Below, piece after piece: positions 1 to 8,522 of a stretch of 39,856 bases of DNA. The notes below the pieces were generated by a model. It saw nothing but the letters and a program-made list of their open reading frames with translations. It made no database searches and had not been told where the DNA came from. Source of the stretch: Streptomyces spiramenti. Lineage in GTDB: Bacteria > Actinomycetota > Actinomycetes > Streptomycetales > Streptomycetaceae. The stretch is from positions 1 through 39,856 of the forward strand of contig NZ_JAAVJB010000022.1 of NCBI RefSeq assembly GCF_012034385.1, read 5' to 3'. The first letter of the stretch is position 1, and each line of letters starts with the position of its first letter. The position numbers and the translations under genes were made by a program.

Positions 1-2
1 GC

Positions 3-1010
3 CCCGGGCCGCCGCCGCCCGTCCCGCCGGAGGAGGCCCGCCGCCGCGCCGGCGCGCGGCACGGCCGGGACCGCGACCGCCGGGCCGTCAGCCATCACTA
101 CGACGTGGGCAACGACTTCTACGACCTGGTTCTCGGGCCGTCCCTCGTCTACTCCTGCGCCTACTGGGACACCGCCCGCCCGGCGGCGGACGGCTCCGAC
201 GCCCCCGCCGGACCGGGCGCCCGGACTGCCGTGACGCTGGAGGCCGCCCAGGAGGCCAAGCTGGAGCTGATCTGCCGCAAGCTGGGCCTTCGGGCGGGGG
301 ACCGGCTGCTGGACGTCGGCTGCGGCTGGGGCTCACTCGTCGTCCACGCGGCACGGCACCACGGCGTCCACGCCGTCGGGGTCACCCTCTCCGCCGAGCA
401 GGCGGCCCGCGCCACCGAGAGGGCGGCGGCGGCCGGCCTCACCGACCACGTCGAGATCAGGTTCCAGGACTACCGGGACGTCGGCGACGGCCCGTACGAC
501 GCCATCGCCTCCGTCGGCATGGCCGAGCACGTGGGCGCGGCGGAGTTCGGCAGGTACGCCGCCGTCGTGCACTCCCTGCTGCGACCGGGCGGGCGCCTCC
601 TCAACCACCAGATCGCCCGCCGCCCGGCCCCCGACGAGTCCCGCTACCGCCTCGACCCCTTCATCGACTCCTACGTCTTCCCCGACGGTGAGCTGGCGCC
701 CCTGGGACACACCGTCTCCGGGCTGGAGTCCGCCGGCCTGGAGGTGCGGGACGTCGAGTGCCTCCGCGAGCACTACGCGCTGACGCTGCGCGCCTGGGTA
801 CGCAACCTGGAGGCCGGCTGGCCGCACGCCGTGCGGCTCGCCGGTGCGGGGCGCGCCCGCATCTGGCGCCTGTACATGGCCGCCTCCGCCCTCGGATTCG
901 AACAGGGCAACCTCGGCGTCAACCAGATCCTGGCGGTGCGGACCGGCGAGGGCGGGGCCGCCGGGCTGCCGCTCCGCCTCCGCGACTGGACCGCCGGCCC
1001 CCGTCGCTGA
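3..1010 (+). CDS. Cyclopropane-fatty-acyl-phospholipid synthase-like methyltransferase, 5' truncated by window edge
   Basis: SAM-dependent methyltransferase of the CFA synthase/mycolic acid cyclopropane synthase family, which in known members transfers a methylene group to the double bond of membrane lipid acyl chains. The frame is open to the left edge, and the residues before the first internal GTG (position 105) read RRAVSHHYDVGNDFY, a conserved N-terminal block of the family. The gene therefore starts outside the window. SAM-binding motif I is LDVGCGWGSL near position 310. The family block with HYALTLRAWVRNLEAGW and the late block RIWRLYMAASALGFEQGN are both present, so the C-terminus is complete. 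It converges on the ABC permease gene, with a hairpin between them. Substrate cannot be told from sequence. Confidence 0.85.
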   Translation, partial: PGPPPPVPPEEARRRAGARHGRDRDRRAVSHHYDVGNDFYDLVLGPSLVYSCAYWDTARPAADGSDAPAGPGARTAVTLEAAQEAKLELICRKLGLRAGDRLLDVGCGWGSLVVHAARHHGVHAVGVTLSAEQAARATERAAAAGLTDHVEIRFQDYRDVGDGPYDAIASVGMAEHVGAAEFGRYAAVVHSLLRPGGRLLNHQIARRPAPDESRYRLDPFIDSYVFPDGELAPLGHTVSGLESAGLEVRDVECLREHYALTLRAWVRNLEAGWPHAVRLAGAGRARIWRLYMAASALGFEQGNLGVNQILAVRTGEGGAAGLPLRLRDWTAGPRR

Positions 1011-1097
1011 CCGGCCGTCACCCGTGCCGTCGCACGAGCCGTGCCGGCCCCGTGCCCCTGTCGCCGAGCCCCCGGCCGCCCCGCCACGGACGCGGCA

Positions 1098-1128
1098 CGC
1101 CCCGCCCTCCGTTGCGGAGGACGGGGCG
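1098..1128. terminator. Bidirectional hairpin between convergent genes
   Basis: A 14-bp inverted repeat with one mismatch and a 3-nt loop (arms 1098-1111 and 1115-1128) sits between the stop of the methyltransferase (1010) and the stop of the ABC permease (1173). There is no long T tract, as is usual in Streptomyces. The position suggests that it ends both transcripts. Confidence 0.7.
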
Positions 1129-1172
1129 CCTGCCTGCCCGGGCCGCCGGATGCGGGCCGGCTCCACGGGCCG

Positions 1173-3686
1173 TCAGGTCGCGTGGATCGCCGACAACATG
1201 TCGGTGCGTGCCGCCCGCCGGGCCGGCCACAGGGCCGCGATCACACCGACCACTGCGGCCAGCAGCAGGAACAGTCCCAGCCGCTCGTACGGCAGCACCA
1301 GCTGGTAGGTCGACATCTGGTCGGCCAGCTTCAGCCCGCCGGCCCAGCCGATGAAGATGCCGAGGCCGATGCCCAGCACCCCGCCGAACAGCGAGATGAC
1401 CACCGACTCCAGCCGGACCATCCGCGCCACGCCGCCGCGGTCCAGGCCGACCGCCCGCAGCATCCCGATCTCGCTGCGGCGCTCCATCACCGACATCGCC
1501 AGGGTGTTGACCACGCCCAGCACGGCGATGACGACGGCCATGCCCAGCAGCGCGTACACCAGCGTCAGCGCCGTGTCGGCCTCCGCGGAGACCTCGGCGA
1601 TCATGGCCTCACGGTCCAGCACGGAGAGCGCGGGGGAGTCGCCGACCGCCGCGCGCAGCGCCTCGGTGGTCTCCGCGCTGACACCGCCCTCGGTCATCGC
1701 CCAGACGAACCGGTCCTCGGTGGAGATGCCGTTGCGCTCCAGCACCGAGACGTCGGTGACCATGCCGTGGAGCGTGCGGTGGTCCTCGTAGACCCCGACG
1801 ACGGTGAACGTCTCGACCTGCTCCTCGTCGCCCAGGCGCAGCGCCACGGTGTCCCCGGCGCCGAGCCCTCGCTCGGCCGCGGTGCGCTCGTCCAGCAGGA
1901 TGTCGCCCTCGCCGAGCCGAGCGCTGTCGCCCTCGACCAGCTCCAGCGCCATCAGCTCCGGCAGGTTCTCGCCGGAGACGCCGTGGAGGGCGGCACCGGC
2001 GTCCTCACCGTCGAAGTCGACGTACTCGGTGGCCAGACCGGTCGAGGCCGTGACCTCGGGGGCGGCGGCTACGGCCTCGCGGACGTCGGACGACATCGGG
2101 ATGGTGGAGAACATCCGGACCTCGTAGTCGGCGGAGACGGTCTGCTCCAGCTCCTCCGCCATCGCCCGCTGCATCCCGGCGGCGCCGACGGTGAGGGCGG
2201 TGATGAGGGTCAGGCCGATCATCAGCGCGGAGGCAGTGGCGGCGGTGCGCCGCGAGTCGCGGAGCGCGTTGCGGCGGGCCAGGTCGCCGAGGAAGCCGAA
2301 CGGCCGGAGCAGCGGGCGGACCGCTGCGATGACCGGGCGGGAGAGCACGGGCGTCAGCAGGATCACGCCGGTCAGCAGCACCATCGCGCCGAAGGCCATG
2401 ATCAGGAAGTTGGAGCTCATGTCGTCGGTTGCCTTCACCAGCGCCAGGACGCCGCCCAGCAGCGCCAGCACGGCGCCGACCGTGGTGCGGACGACCAGCC
2501 CGCGGCGGGTGGCCGGTGCGTAGGCGGCGCCGACCGCGGCGGCCGGCGGGATCTTGGCGGCCCGGCGGGCGGGCAGCCACGCGGAGAGCATGGTGATGAC
2601 GACGCCGACGCCGAGCGAGACCAGCACCGAATCGGCACCGATGACGAGGTCCCCGGCGGGCAGGCCGCTGGCCTCGCCCGCGATGGTGGCGCGCAGCAGC
2701 AGCGCGACACCGATGCCGACGACGAGGCCGGCGGCGCCGGCGAGGAGGCCCACCACGAACGACTCGATCAGCACGGAGCGGGTGACCTGGCGGCGGGAGG
2801 CGCCGACCGCCCGCAGCAGGGCGAGCTCCCGGATGCGCTGGGTGACCAGCATGGTGAAGGTGTTGGCGATGATGAAGATGCCGACGAAGAGTGAGATGCC
2901 GGCGAAGATCAGCAGGCCGGTGCGGAGCCCCTCGGTGTAGCTCGCGATGGACCGCTCCTGGTCGGCGACGAGCTGGGCGCCGGTGGCCAGGTCCAGGCTC
3001 TCCGCCACCAGCGGCTCGACGGCGGTGCGCAGCTCGTCCTGGGAGACGCCCGGGGCGGCGGTCACGTTCAGCTGACCGTACTGGCCGGGCTCCAGGAAGA
3101 CCTCCTGCGCGACGTCGGGCGCGAACAGCAGCAGGGTGCCGCCGGCTGCGACGTCGCCGTCCTCGGTCTCGAAGACGCCGGTGACGGTCGCCGTGCGGCC
3201 GGGGCCGTCGGTCGACCAGGTCACCGTGTCGCCGGTGGTGAACCCGGTGCGCTCGGCGGTGCGGGAGTCGATGACGAGCTCGTCCTCGCCCTCGGGGAGG
3301 CGCCCCTCGACCATGGTGCGGCGCTCGTCGCCCTCGACGATGCTGCCGGCGGTCGAGCTCCACAGCTCGCCCACCCGCTCGCCGTCGGGGCCGGCCAGAG
3401 CCGCGTTGCCGCGGACGTCGCCGAAGACGGCGCCGGTCTCGGGGAGCGCCGCGATCTCGTCGAGCAGGCGCTGGTCGGGGTAGTACGGACCGTCGTCCCA
3501 GCCCTCCTGCACGGCGAGGTCGATACCGCGCAGGTCGGAGGAGACGGCGTCGGAGTACGCGCGGGAGACGGTGGAGGAGAAGACGAGGCTGCCGGCCACG
3601 AAGGCCACGCCGAGGGTGACGGCGAGCGCCGTCATCAGCAGTTTGGCCTTGTGGGCGAGCACGTTGCGGAGCGCGGTGCGGAACAT
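1173..3686 (-). CDS. ABC transporter permease, FtsX/MacB type
   Basis: 837-aa membrane protein of the FtsX-like permease superfamily, the membrane half of an exporter used for peptides, antibiotics or lipoproteins. It has an N-terminal transmembrane segment (about residues 17-40), a large extracytoplasmic domain, a first FtsX core (about 250-370, containing LALLRAVGASRRQV), a middle pair of membrane helices, a second periplasmic-type domain (about 480-690) and a second FtsX core (about 715-830, containing IGMLRAVGLDRGGVARM). This duplicated layout is normal for actinobacterial members. The ATPase gene lies 77 nt upstream on the same strand, so the two form one operon. The start is ATG at 3686; the ribosome-binding site is weak (GGGAT). 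Substrate is unknown. Confidence 0.92.
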   Translation of the reverse strand: MFRTALRNVLAHKAKLLMTALAVTLGVAFVAGSLVFSSTVSRAYSDAVSSDLRGIDLAVQEGWDDGPYYPDQRLLDEIAALPETGAVFGDVRGNAALAGPDGERVGELWSSTAGSIVEGDERRTMVEGRLPEGEDELVIDSRTAERTGFTTGDTVTWSTDGPGRTATVTGVFETEDGDVAAGGTLLLFAPDVAQEVFLEPGQYGQLNVTAAPGVSQDELRTAVEPLVAESLDLATGAQLVADQERSIASYTEGLRTGLLIFAGISLFVGIFIIANTFTMLVTQRIRELALLRAVGASRRQVTRSVLIESFVVGLLAGAAGLVVGIGVALLLRATIAGEASGLPAGDLVIGADSVLVSLGVGVVITMLSAWLPARRAAKIPPAAAVGAAYAPATRRGLVVRTTVGAVLALLGGVLALVKATDDMSSNFLIMAFGAMVLLTGVILLTPVLSRPVIAAVRPLLRPFGFLGDLARRNALRDSRRTAATASALMIGLTLITALTVGAAGMQRAMAEELEQTVSADYEVRMFSTIPMSSDVREAVAAAPEVTASTGLATEYVDFDGEDAGAALHGVSGENLPELMALELVEGDSARLGEGDILLDERTAAERGLGAGDTVALRLGDEEQVETFTVVGVYEDHRTLHGMVTDVSVLERNGISTEDRFVWAMTEGGVSAETTEALRAAVGDSPALSVLDREAMIAEVSAEADTALTLVYALLGMAVVIAVLGVVNTLAMSVMERRSEIGMLRAVGLDRGGVARMVRLESVVISLFGGVLGIGLGIFIGWAGGLKLADQMSTYQLVLPYERLGLFLLLAAVVGVIAALWPARRAARTDMLSAIHAT

Positions 3687-3763
3687 GGCGGGGATCCCAG
3701 GTCGTGTGGAGGGGCGGGCCGGGAGCGGTCTCGGACCCGCGTGGGCGGTGGAGCGGCGGACCG

Positions 3764-4543
3764 TCAGCTGGTGCGGCCGACCGCCTCGAACCGGCGCATG
3801 TGGTCGAGCACCCTCTCGGCGGTGGGGTCGGCCATCTCGTCGACGACGCGGCCGTCGGCGAGGAAGACGACCCGGTCCGCGTAGGCGGCGGCCATCGGGT
3901 CGTGCGTCACCATCACGACGGTCTGGCCGAGTTCGCGTACCGAGTTGCGGAGGAACTGGAGGACCTCGGCGCCGGCCCGGGAGTCGAGGTTTCCGGTCGG
4001 CTCGTCGCCGAAGATGATGGCCGGCTTGGAGGCGAGCGCACGGGCGACGGCGACGCGCTGCTGCTGGCCGCCGGAGAGCTGGTTGGGCCGGTGCTTGAGC
4101 CGCCCGGAGAGGCCCACCGTCTCGATGACCTGGTTGAGCCAGGCGGCGTCCGGCTTGGTGCCGGCGATGTCCATGGGGAGGGTGATGTTCTCCGCGGCGG
4201 TCAGCGTCGGCAACAGGTTGAACGCCTGGAAGACAAAGCCGACGCGGTCGCGGCGGAGCTTGGTCAGCTGCTTGTCGGAGAGCGAGGTGATCTCGGTGTC
4301 GCCGATCCAGGCGTGGCCCTCCGTCGCGGAGTCCAGCCCGGCGAGGCAGTGCATCAGGGTCGACTTGCCGGAGCCGGAGGGGCCCATGATGGCGGTGAAC
4401 CGGCCCGCCTCGAACCTGACGGACACCTGGTCCAGCGCCACGACGCGGGTCTCACCGGTGCCGTAGCTCTTGGTGAGCCGCTCGGCGGTGGCGGCGGCCA
4501 CGGCGTGCGGGGCGGAGAGGGTGGCGGCGGGGGACGGTGTCAC
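3764..4543 (-). CDS. ABC transporter ATP-binding protein, MacB/LolD type
   Basis: Energises the FtsX-type permease encoded just downstream. With the GTG start at 4543 the protein has 259 residues: Walker A GPSGSGKS at 54-61, Q-loop VFQAFNLLPT near 104-113, signature LSGGQ at 156-160, Walker B IIFGDEPTGNLD at 176-187 and switch histidine in VTHD at 214. I chose 4543 because GGAGG stands 5 nt before that GTG and the next 35 upstream codons are Pro/Arg-rich with no family similarity; an ATG at 4648 in the same frame is the alternative. Two palindromes upstream (4729-4746 and 4764-4782) are candidate operators for this operon. Confidence 0.93.
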   Translation of the reverse strand: MTPSPAATLSAPHAVAAATAERLTKSYGTGETRVVALDQVSVRFEAGRFTAIMGPSGSGKSTLMHCLAGLDSATEGHAWIGDTEITSLSDKQLTKLRRDRVGFVFQAFNLLPTLTAAENITLPMDIAGTKPDAAWLNQVIETVGLSGRLKHRPNQLSGGQQQRVAVARALASKPAIIFGDEPTGNLDSRAGAEVLQFLRNSVRELGQTVVMVTHDPMAAAYADRVVFLADGRVVDEMADPTAERVLDHMRRFEAVGRTS

Positions 4544-4728
4544 GGGAACCTCCGGGGCGGGACGGGGACGGATGCGACGCGGTCGGCGCGTCGGTCGCGG
4601 ACACGTCCGGTGCGGGGCCGGCCGCGGCGTCTGCGAGCTCTGTTCCATCGTCGGCCGCCGGAGTCGCCGGGGCGTCGGTCCGGATGCTGGTTCGGGCGCC
4701 GGTCCGCAGGGGTACGTCGCGTCCCGGT

Positions 4729-4746
4729 GTCATACCGGGGTATGAC
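4729..4746. promoter_or_regulatory. 18-bp perfect palindrome upstream of the ABC exporter operon
   Basis: The sequence GTCATACCGGGGTATGAC has 8-bp arms around a 2-nt centre and lies about 190 bp upstream of the ATPase start. Its form fits a dimeric regulator operator. The regulator is not encoded in this window. The 4544-5011 interval holds no gene that I can support, only this palindrome, the next one, and probably the promoters of the ABC operon and the tRNA. Confidence 0.55.
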
Positions 4747-4763
4747 GCCGATCGGGTCTCGCG

Positions 4764-4782
4764 CTCGGGGTACGACCCCGAG
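4764..4782. promoter_or_regulatory. Second palindrome upstream of the ABC exporter operon
   Basis: CTCGGGGT-ACG-ACCCCGAG is a perfect 8-bp inverted repeat with a 3-nt centre, 17 bp from the first palindrome. It shares the GGGGTA core of the 4729 site, so the same protein might bind both. It could also form an RNA hairpin. Confidence 0.45.
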
Positions 4783-5011
4783 CTTCCGGGCGTAGAGGTG
4801 CGGCAGGGGGTGTTGGTGTGCGACGTGTGCGACGTGCGCCCCGGGGTGTGTGTGGTGGGTGATGCGCCTGGTGAGCGCTTCAAGGCGTCTGGAGGTGTGC
4901 CGGGGTGGGAGATGCGTGACTGACAGGCCATCAGGTTCGTCACATCGCGCCAGAATCCCAGCACTCAGCCACGATCGCCGGGTGCGGCGGATAAGCTCGG
5001 TCTCGCACCCG

Positions 5012-5028
5012 AGGCGCCGATGGCGCCT
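5012..5028 (+). promoter_or_regulatory. Short hairpin in the leader of the tRNA
   Basis: AGGCGCC-GAT-GGCGCCT is a perfect 7-bp stem with a 3-nt loop ending 19 nt before the tRNA. A GATAAG hexamer at 4990-4995 is a possible -10 box for the tRNA transcript, which would put this hairpin in the 5' leader of the precursor. A role in processing is only a guess. Confidence 0.3.
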
Positions 5029-5047
5029 GTACGGCTTGGGGGGTCAC

Positions 5048-5129
5048 GCCCGGGTGGTGGAAGGCAGACACGGTGAGCTTAAAACTCGCTGACCTCTTGG
5101 TCGTCCCGGTTCGAGTCCGGGTCCGGGCA
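5048..5129 (+). tRNA. bldA: tRNA-Leu (anticodon UAA), bldA-type
   Basis: A class II tRNA folds cleanly. The acceptor strands are GCCCGGG and TCCGGGC with one G-U pair. The D arm is GTG/CAC. The anticodon arm is GTGAG/CTCGC with loop CTTAAAA, giving anticodon TAA. The long variable arm is GACC/GGTC, and the T arm is CCCGG/CCGGG with loop TTCGAGT. The CCA end is not encoded. In Streptomyces the single tRNA reading UUA is the product of bldA, needed for translation of TTA-containing genes in development and secondary metabolism. Only one in-frame TTA codon was found in the intact genes of this window (in 33455-33862). Confidence 0.93.
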
Positions 5130-5132
5130 CCC

Positions 5133-5177
5133 CCCACGCCGACCGGTCACCTTTGGTGGGAAGACGGTCGGCGTGGG
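5133..5177 (+). terminator. Hairpin terminator of the tRNA-Leu gene
   Basis: A perfect 13-bp inverted repeat (5133-5145 with 5165-5177) with a 19-nt loop starts 3 nt after the discriminator base. The loop itself holds a small CACC/GGTG stem. There is no T tract. Confidence 0.75.
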
Positions 5178-5637
5178 CGGGATGTTCGATGCATGCGGCG
5201 GTGCACCTGCTCTCATGGTGATCGCCCCGCCCCTGGTGCGGGCGGTGGGCCGGCCCGCGTGCGGCCACGTGAGGGGCGCGTGAGTCGCCCCAGGTGCCCG
5301 AAGGGGCGCTGCCGCTGCGTGTCGCGCGCGGGGGTGTGAGCGGGTCACGCCGCACCCACGCGTGCTCGCGCGCGCTCCCGAATGAATCGGACCGGCACGA
5401 CCGGCCGCCCGTGATGTTCCCGACTTTTCCGGCTTTTCCGGCGGCAGGTGCCGTCGATCGGCGCTCCGCCCCGCCGCGCCGCGCCCGTCGGAGGTCACGG
5501 TCCGGTGATGACCTGGCCCGATGGAACGTCCACGCGCTGTTTCGGCGTTATACAGGGTGGACTAGCGTCGTGTCTTTGCTAAAGCATTACTCTGGATCGC
5601 AGCAAGGTCGTGCCGTCAGCGGCCATGGAGGAGTGAG
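5178..5637. other. Intergenic region before the Bax-inhibitor gene
   Basis: No gene is supported in these 460 bases. The last 120 bases are less GC-rich than the rest and contain TTATAC and TAGCGT-like hexamers around 5549-5570, which could be the -10 region for the gene starting at 5638. I see no perfect -35/-10 pair. Confidence 0.4.
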
Positions 5638-6471
5638 ATGAGGAGCAGTAACCCGGTCTTCACGCGTCGGGGGTTCAGTCAGGACGGGCAGGCCGGTTTC
5701 AACGGCGCCCAGGCCGGGCCGTACGCGGGTTCCCCGCAGAACCCCTACGCGCAGCCGTCGAATCCCTACGCCCAGCAGATGGGGCCCGACGGCTCCATGA
5801 CGCAGGGCGCCCGTGCCGGCGTCATGACCATCGACAGCGTGGTGAACCGCACCGCGATCACGCTCGGCACGGTGATCGCCACCGCCGCCGTCGCATGGAT
5901 CATGGACCTGCCGCTCGCCCTCGGCATCGTCTGCGCCCTGGTCGGCATGGGCCTGGCGCTCTGGCAGTCGTTCAAGCGCGAGCCCTCGCCCCCGCTGATC
6001 CTCGCCTACGCCGTGTCCCAGGGCATCTTCCTCGGCGTCATCAGCAACGCGATCAACCAGTTCGCGCCTGGTGCGGCGATGCAGGCGGTGCTCGGCACCA
6101 TGGCCGTCTTCGCCGGTGTGCTGTTCATGTACAAGCAGCGCATCATCAAGGTCAACGCGCGCTTCACCAAGTTCGTGATCGCGGCCTCCATCGGCTTCAT
6201 GCTGCTGATGGTCGTCAACATGGTCGTGGCGATGATCGGCGGCGGTGACGGTCTCGGCCTCCGCTCCGGCGGCCTCGGCATCATCTTCGGTGTGGTCGGC
6301 ATCATCCTCGGTGCCTGCTTCCTGGCACTCGACTTCAAGATGGTCGAGGACGGCATCGCCTACGGCGCGCCGGAGAAGGAGTCCTGGCTGGCCGCCTTCG
6401 GCCTGACCATGACCCTGGTCTGGATCTACCTGGAGTTCCTGCGTCTCATCGCCATCCTGCAAGGCGACTGA
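5638..6471 (+). CDS. Bax inhibitor-1/YccA family membrane protein
   Basis: 277-aa integral membrane protein of the BI-1/YccA (TMBIM) family, whose characterised members act as pH-sensitive calcium leak channels or modulators of membrane proteolysis. The N-terminal 55 residues are polar and rich in Asn, Pro, Tyr and Gln, with two NPYAQ repeats. Seven hydrophobic helices follow, from about residue 75 to the end. The C-terminal part LDFKMVEDGIAYGAPEKESW followed by a final helix WIYLEFLRLIAIL is typical of the family. ATG at 5638 is preceded by GGAGGAGTGAG, a strong ribosome-binding site. It is monocistronic by spacing. Confidence 0.9.
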   Translation: MRSSNPVFTRRGFSQDGQAGFNGAQAGPYAGSPQNPYAQPSNPYAQQMGPDGSMTQGARAGVMTIDSVVNRTAITLGTVIATAAVAWIMDLPLALGIVCALVGMGLALWQSFKREPSPPLILAYAVSQGIFLGVISNAINQFAPGAAMQAVLGTMAVFAGVLFMYKQRIIKVNARFTKFVIAASIGFMLLMVVNMVVAMIGGGDGLGLRSGGLGIIFGVVGIILGACFLALDFKMVEDGIAYGAPEKESWLAAFGLTMTLVWIYLEFLRLIAILQGD

Positions 6472-6586
6472 CCCACGCGGACCGCTCCCACCGGCGACGG
6501 CGGGGGAGGGACGGACTCCCAGAGGGGCCCGGTCGCCCGCCGACGGTGGCCGACGTTCGCCGCCCTACCGGCTCTATGCTCGGGGG

Positions 6587-6898
6587 ATGCTCGACACCGC
6601 CGCTCTCGAACGCGCCGTGGACACCCGGGCCGACCGGCTCCGCCGCCTCCCCGAGCGTCGGCTGCGCGGCGCCGCCGCGGACGCCGCGCTGACTCTCGCC
6701 CGTGAGCTGGCGGCGCGCGCGCAGCGGCTGGAGGAACCGGGCACCACACCCCGGGTGCTGCCCGACGCCGGGTACTTCGCCGTCGGCGACCAGGTCGCCG
6801 TCGCCGGCCACGACCTCGCCCACGCCCTGCGCCACCACGGCACGGCGGTCGAGCTCCAGGAGGCGCTCGCCCTCGTCTCCGCCGCCGCCCGCGGCTGA
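6587..6898 (+). CDS. Small hypothetical protein
   Basis: 103 residues, mostly helical, rich in Ala, Arg and Leu, with no family that I recognise. A stretch GYFAVGDQVAVAGHDLAHAL in the middle is the most distinctive part. The start ATG at 6587 has no good ribosome-binding site. A TATGCT hexamer ends exactly 6 nt before it, which suggests a leaderless transcript. Codon use (third-position GC) is like that of its neighbours. Confidence 0.6.
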   Translation: MLDTAALERAVDTRADRLRRLPERRLRGAAADAALTLARELAARAQRLEEPGTTPRVLPDAGYFAVGDQVAVAGHDLAHALRHHGTAVELQEALALVSAAARG

Positions 6899-7220
6899 CC
6901 GGGCCGGGGGAGGGGCGCCGGACCACGGCGCTGCGCCGGCAGGGCCGCCGGACCTGGCCGTACCGCCGTCGGTCGGACGGACGCCCGCGTGTTGCGCGCC
7001 CTCCGCACTTTCAACACATGCGGCGGGCCCACTCTCTGGCGCGCCGCACTACAGACTGTCACCATTTTTCCGGTGAGGGTGGTCACCGTGCCCACCGGGG
7101 GATCCGCGAACCCGGCGTGCGCTGCCCACCCTCGGGGGAAGGGGCGGGTCACCCGGGGCGTCGGCCCGGGTGAGACGGCGTCCGGTGACGCAGCGACAGC
7201 AGGGGTGGGGTCAGGGGCCA
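6899..7220. other. Intergenic region, no gene seen
   Basis: No supported gene. An AT-richer patch around 7010-7075 (with ACCATTTTTCCGG and a later GGTGGTCACC) may carry the promoter and an operator for the peptide/methyltransferase pair, but no clear -35/-10 could be assigned. Confidence 0.35.
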
Positions 7221-7355
7221 ATGGGAGAACACGGCAAGCCGGAAGCCGAGCTGGGGAAGGGCGCACCGCCGCCCGGGAACGCGGACGGCCAGGTCCCGCC
7301 GCCCGAGCCCGGTACGGGCGCGCGCCGGAAACCCCAGGAGAACGAGGACGACTGA
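7221..7355 (+). CDS. 44-residue Pro/Gly/Glu-rich peptide upstream of a PIMT-like methyltransferase
   Basis: A short peptide, MGEHGKPEAELGKGAPPPG at the N-terminus and RRKPQENEDD at the C-terminus, with no predicted fold. It contains one Asp-Gly pair (NADGQ) and an Asn-Glu-Asp-Asp end, residues prone to isoaspartate formation. Its stop is 13 nt before the start of the PIMT-like methyltransferase gene, so the two are probably co-transcribed. I prefer ATG 7221 (AGGGG close upstream); an in-frame GTG at 7170 would add 17 residues. It could be a substrate peptide of the methyltransferase or simply a small conserved protein. Confidence 0.5.
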   Translation: MGEHGKPEAELGKGAPPPGNADGQVPPPEPGTGARRKPQENEDD

Positions 7356-7368
7356 GGGCGCCGCCGGG

Positions 7369-8505
7369 ATGGGTCCTCAGCAGGCGCAGCGCCGACTGTA
7401 CGACGCCATGGCCGAGCGGGGTCTGTGGCCCGAGCGCGCGCCCTGGATCAGGGAGTCCATGGAACGCCTCCCTCGGCACGCCTTCGCCCCCGACCGCCTC
7501 TGGCGGTGGGACGGCGCCGCCTACCGCCCGATCGAGCGCGCCACCGAGCCGGACCGCTGGCTCGCGGAGCTGTACGCCGGGCCGCACGACCCGGCGGTGA
7601 CGCAGGTCGAGAGCGGGGTCCCCTCCTCGTCGCTCTCCGCCCCCGCGGTGGTCGCCGACATGCTCGACACCGCCCTGCTGGCCCCCGACAGGCGTGTGCT
7701 GGAGCTGGGGACGGGCTGCGGCTGGAACGCCGCGCTGCTCGCGGATCGGGTGGGCGGCGAGAACGTCGTCAGCGTCGAGACGGACGGGCCGCTGGCCGAG
7801 GCCGCCCGCCGCCGCCTCCGCGACCACGCGCCCGCGGTGCGCGTGGTCCACGGCGACGGACAGGTCGGGAGCCCGGAGGAGGGGCCGTTCGACCGGGTGG
7901 TCGCCACCTACGCACCGGAGCGGGTCCCCTGGGCGTGGGTGGCGCAGACCAGGCCCGGGGGGTGGATCGTCACCCCCTGGGGGCGGCTGGGCCACGTCGC
8001 GCTCCGGGTCGCCGCCGACGGCCGGTCCGCCTCCGGCTGGTTCCAGGGGCTCGCCCAGTTCATGCCGCCGCGCGGCACCCCGGCCTCCCCGCCCTGGCCG
8101 GCTGCCGGGCCACCGCCGGAGCCCGCCCTGCCCGGCACGCCGCTGGGCCGCGACCCCGGTCCGCTCCTCCGCGACACCGACCTCCTGTTCGCCCTCAGGG
8201 CGGCCCTCCCCGACATCCACATCACGGGCCGCACCGGCCGGGGAGCGGGGCCCGCGCCCGACGACGGCCCGGCACCGCCGGCCGCGGTCCGCCTGTACGC
8301 GCCCGGCGGCTCCTACGCGGTTCTCGACGGCCCCGCCGGTGCGGTGCACCGCACCGGTCCTCGGGATCTCGCCTCGGAGGTGGCCGTGGCCTGGTCCCGT
8401 TGGGAGGAGCGCGGCAGCCCCTCGGTCTACGACCACGGCCTCACGGTCACCGCCGACGGCGAACGCCTCTGGTCCGCACCCGGCGACGAACCCTGCGGCG
8501 TGTGA
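7369..8505 (+). CDS. PIMT-like SAM-dependent methyltransferase with C-terminal extension
   Basis: 378-aa protein with a protein-L-isoaspartate O-methyltransferase-like core. The N-terminal part (RESMERLPRHAFAP, then VTQVESGVPSSSLSAPAVVA) and motif I VLELGTGCGWNAALLADRVG followed by VVSVETD fit the PIMT branch found in RiPP clusters, such as methyltransferases of ATP-grasp peptide maturation systems. Classical PIMT repairs isoaspartate; RiPP homologues methylate Asp to give aspartimide or isoAsp. About 180 C-terminal residues form an extension seen in the RiPP-type enzymes. No ATP-grasp, lanthionine synthetase or transporter gene lies next to it, so the RiPP role is unproven. It is followed by a strong hairpin. 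Confidence 0.8.
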   Translation: MGPQQAQRRLYDAMAERGLWPERAPWIRESMERLPRHAFAPDRLWRWDGAAYRPIERATEPDRWLAELYAGPHDPAVTQVESGVPSSSLSAPAVVADMLDTALLAPDRRVLELGTGCGWNAALLADRVGGENVVSVETDGPLAEAARRRLRDHAPAVRVVHGDGQVGSPEEGPFDRVVATYAPERVPWAWVAQTRPGGWIVTPWGRLGHVALRVAADGRSASGWFQGLAQFMPPRGTPASPPWPAAGPPPEPALPGTPLGRDPGPLLRDTDLLFALRAALPDIHITGRTGRGAGPAPDDGPAPPAAVRLYAPGGSYAVLDGPAGAVHRTGPRDLASEVAVAWSRWEERGSPSVYDHGLTVTADGERLWSAPGDEPCGV

Positions 8506-8522
8506 CCCCGGCCCGCACCTGT

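Noticed and set aside
1041..2894. Long plus-strand frame opposite the ABC permease
   Set aside because: Low-complexity His/Asp/Gln product, a typical antisense shadow of FtsX-type coding sequence.
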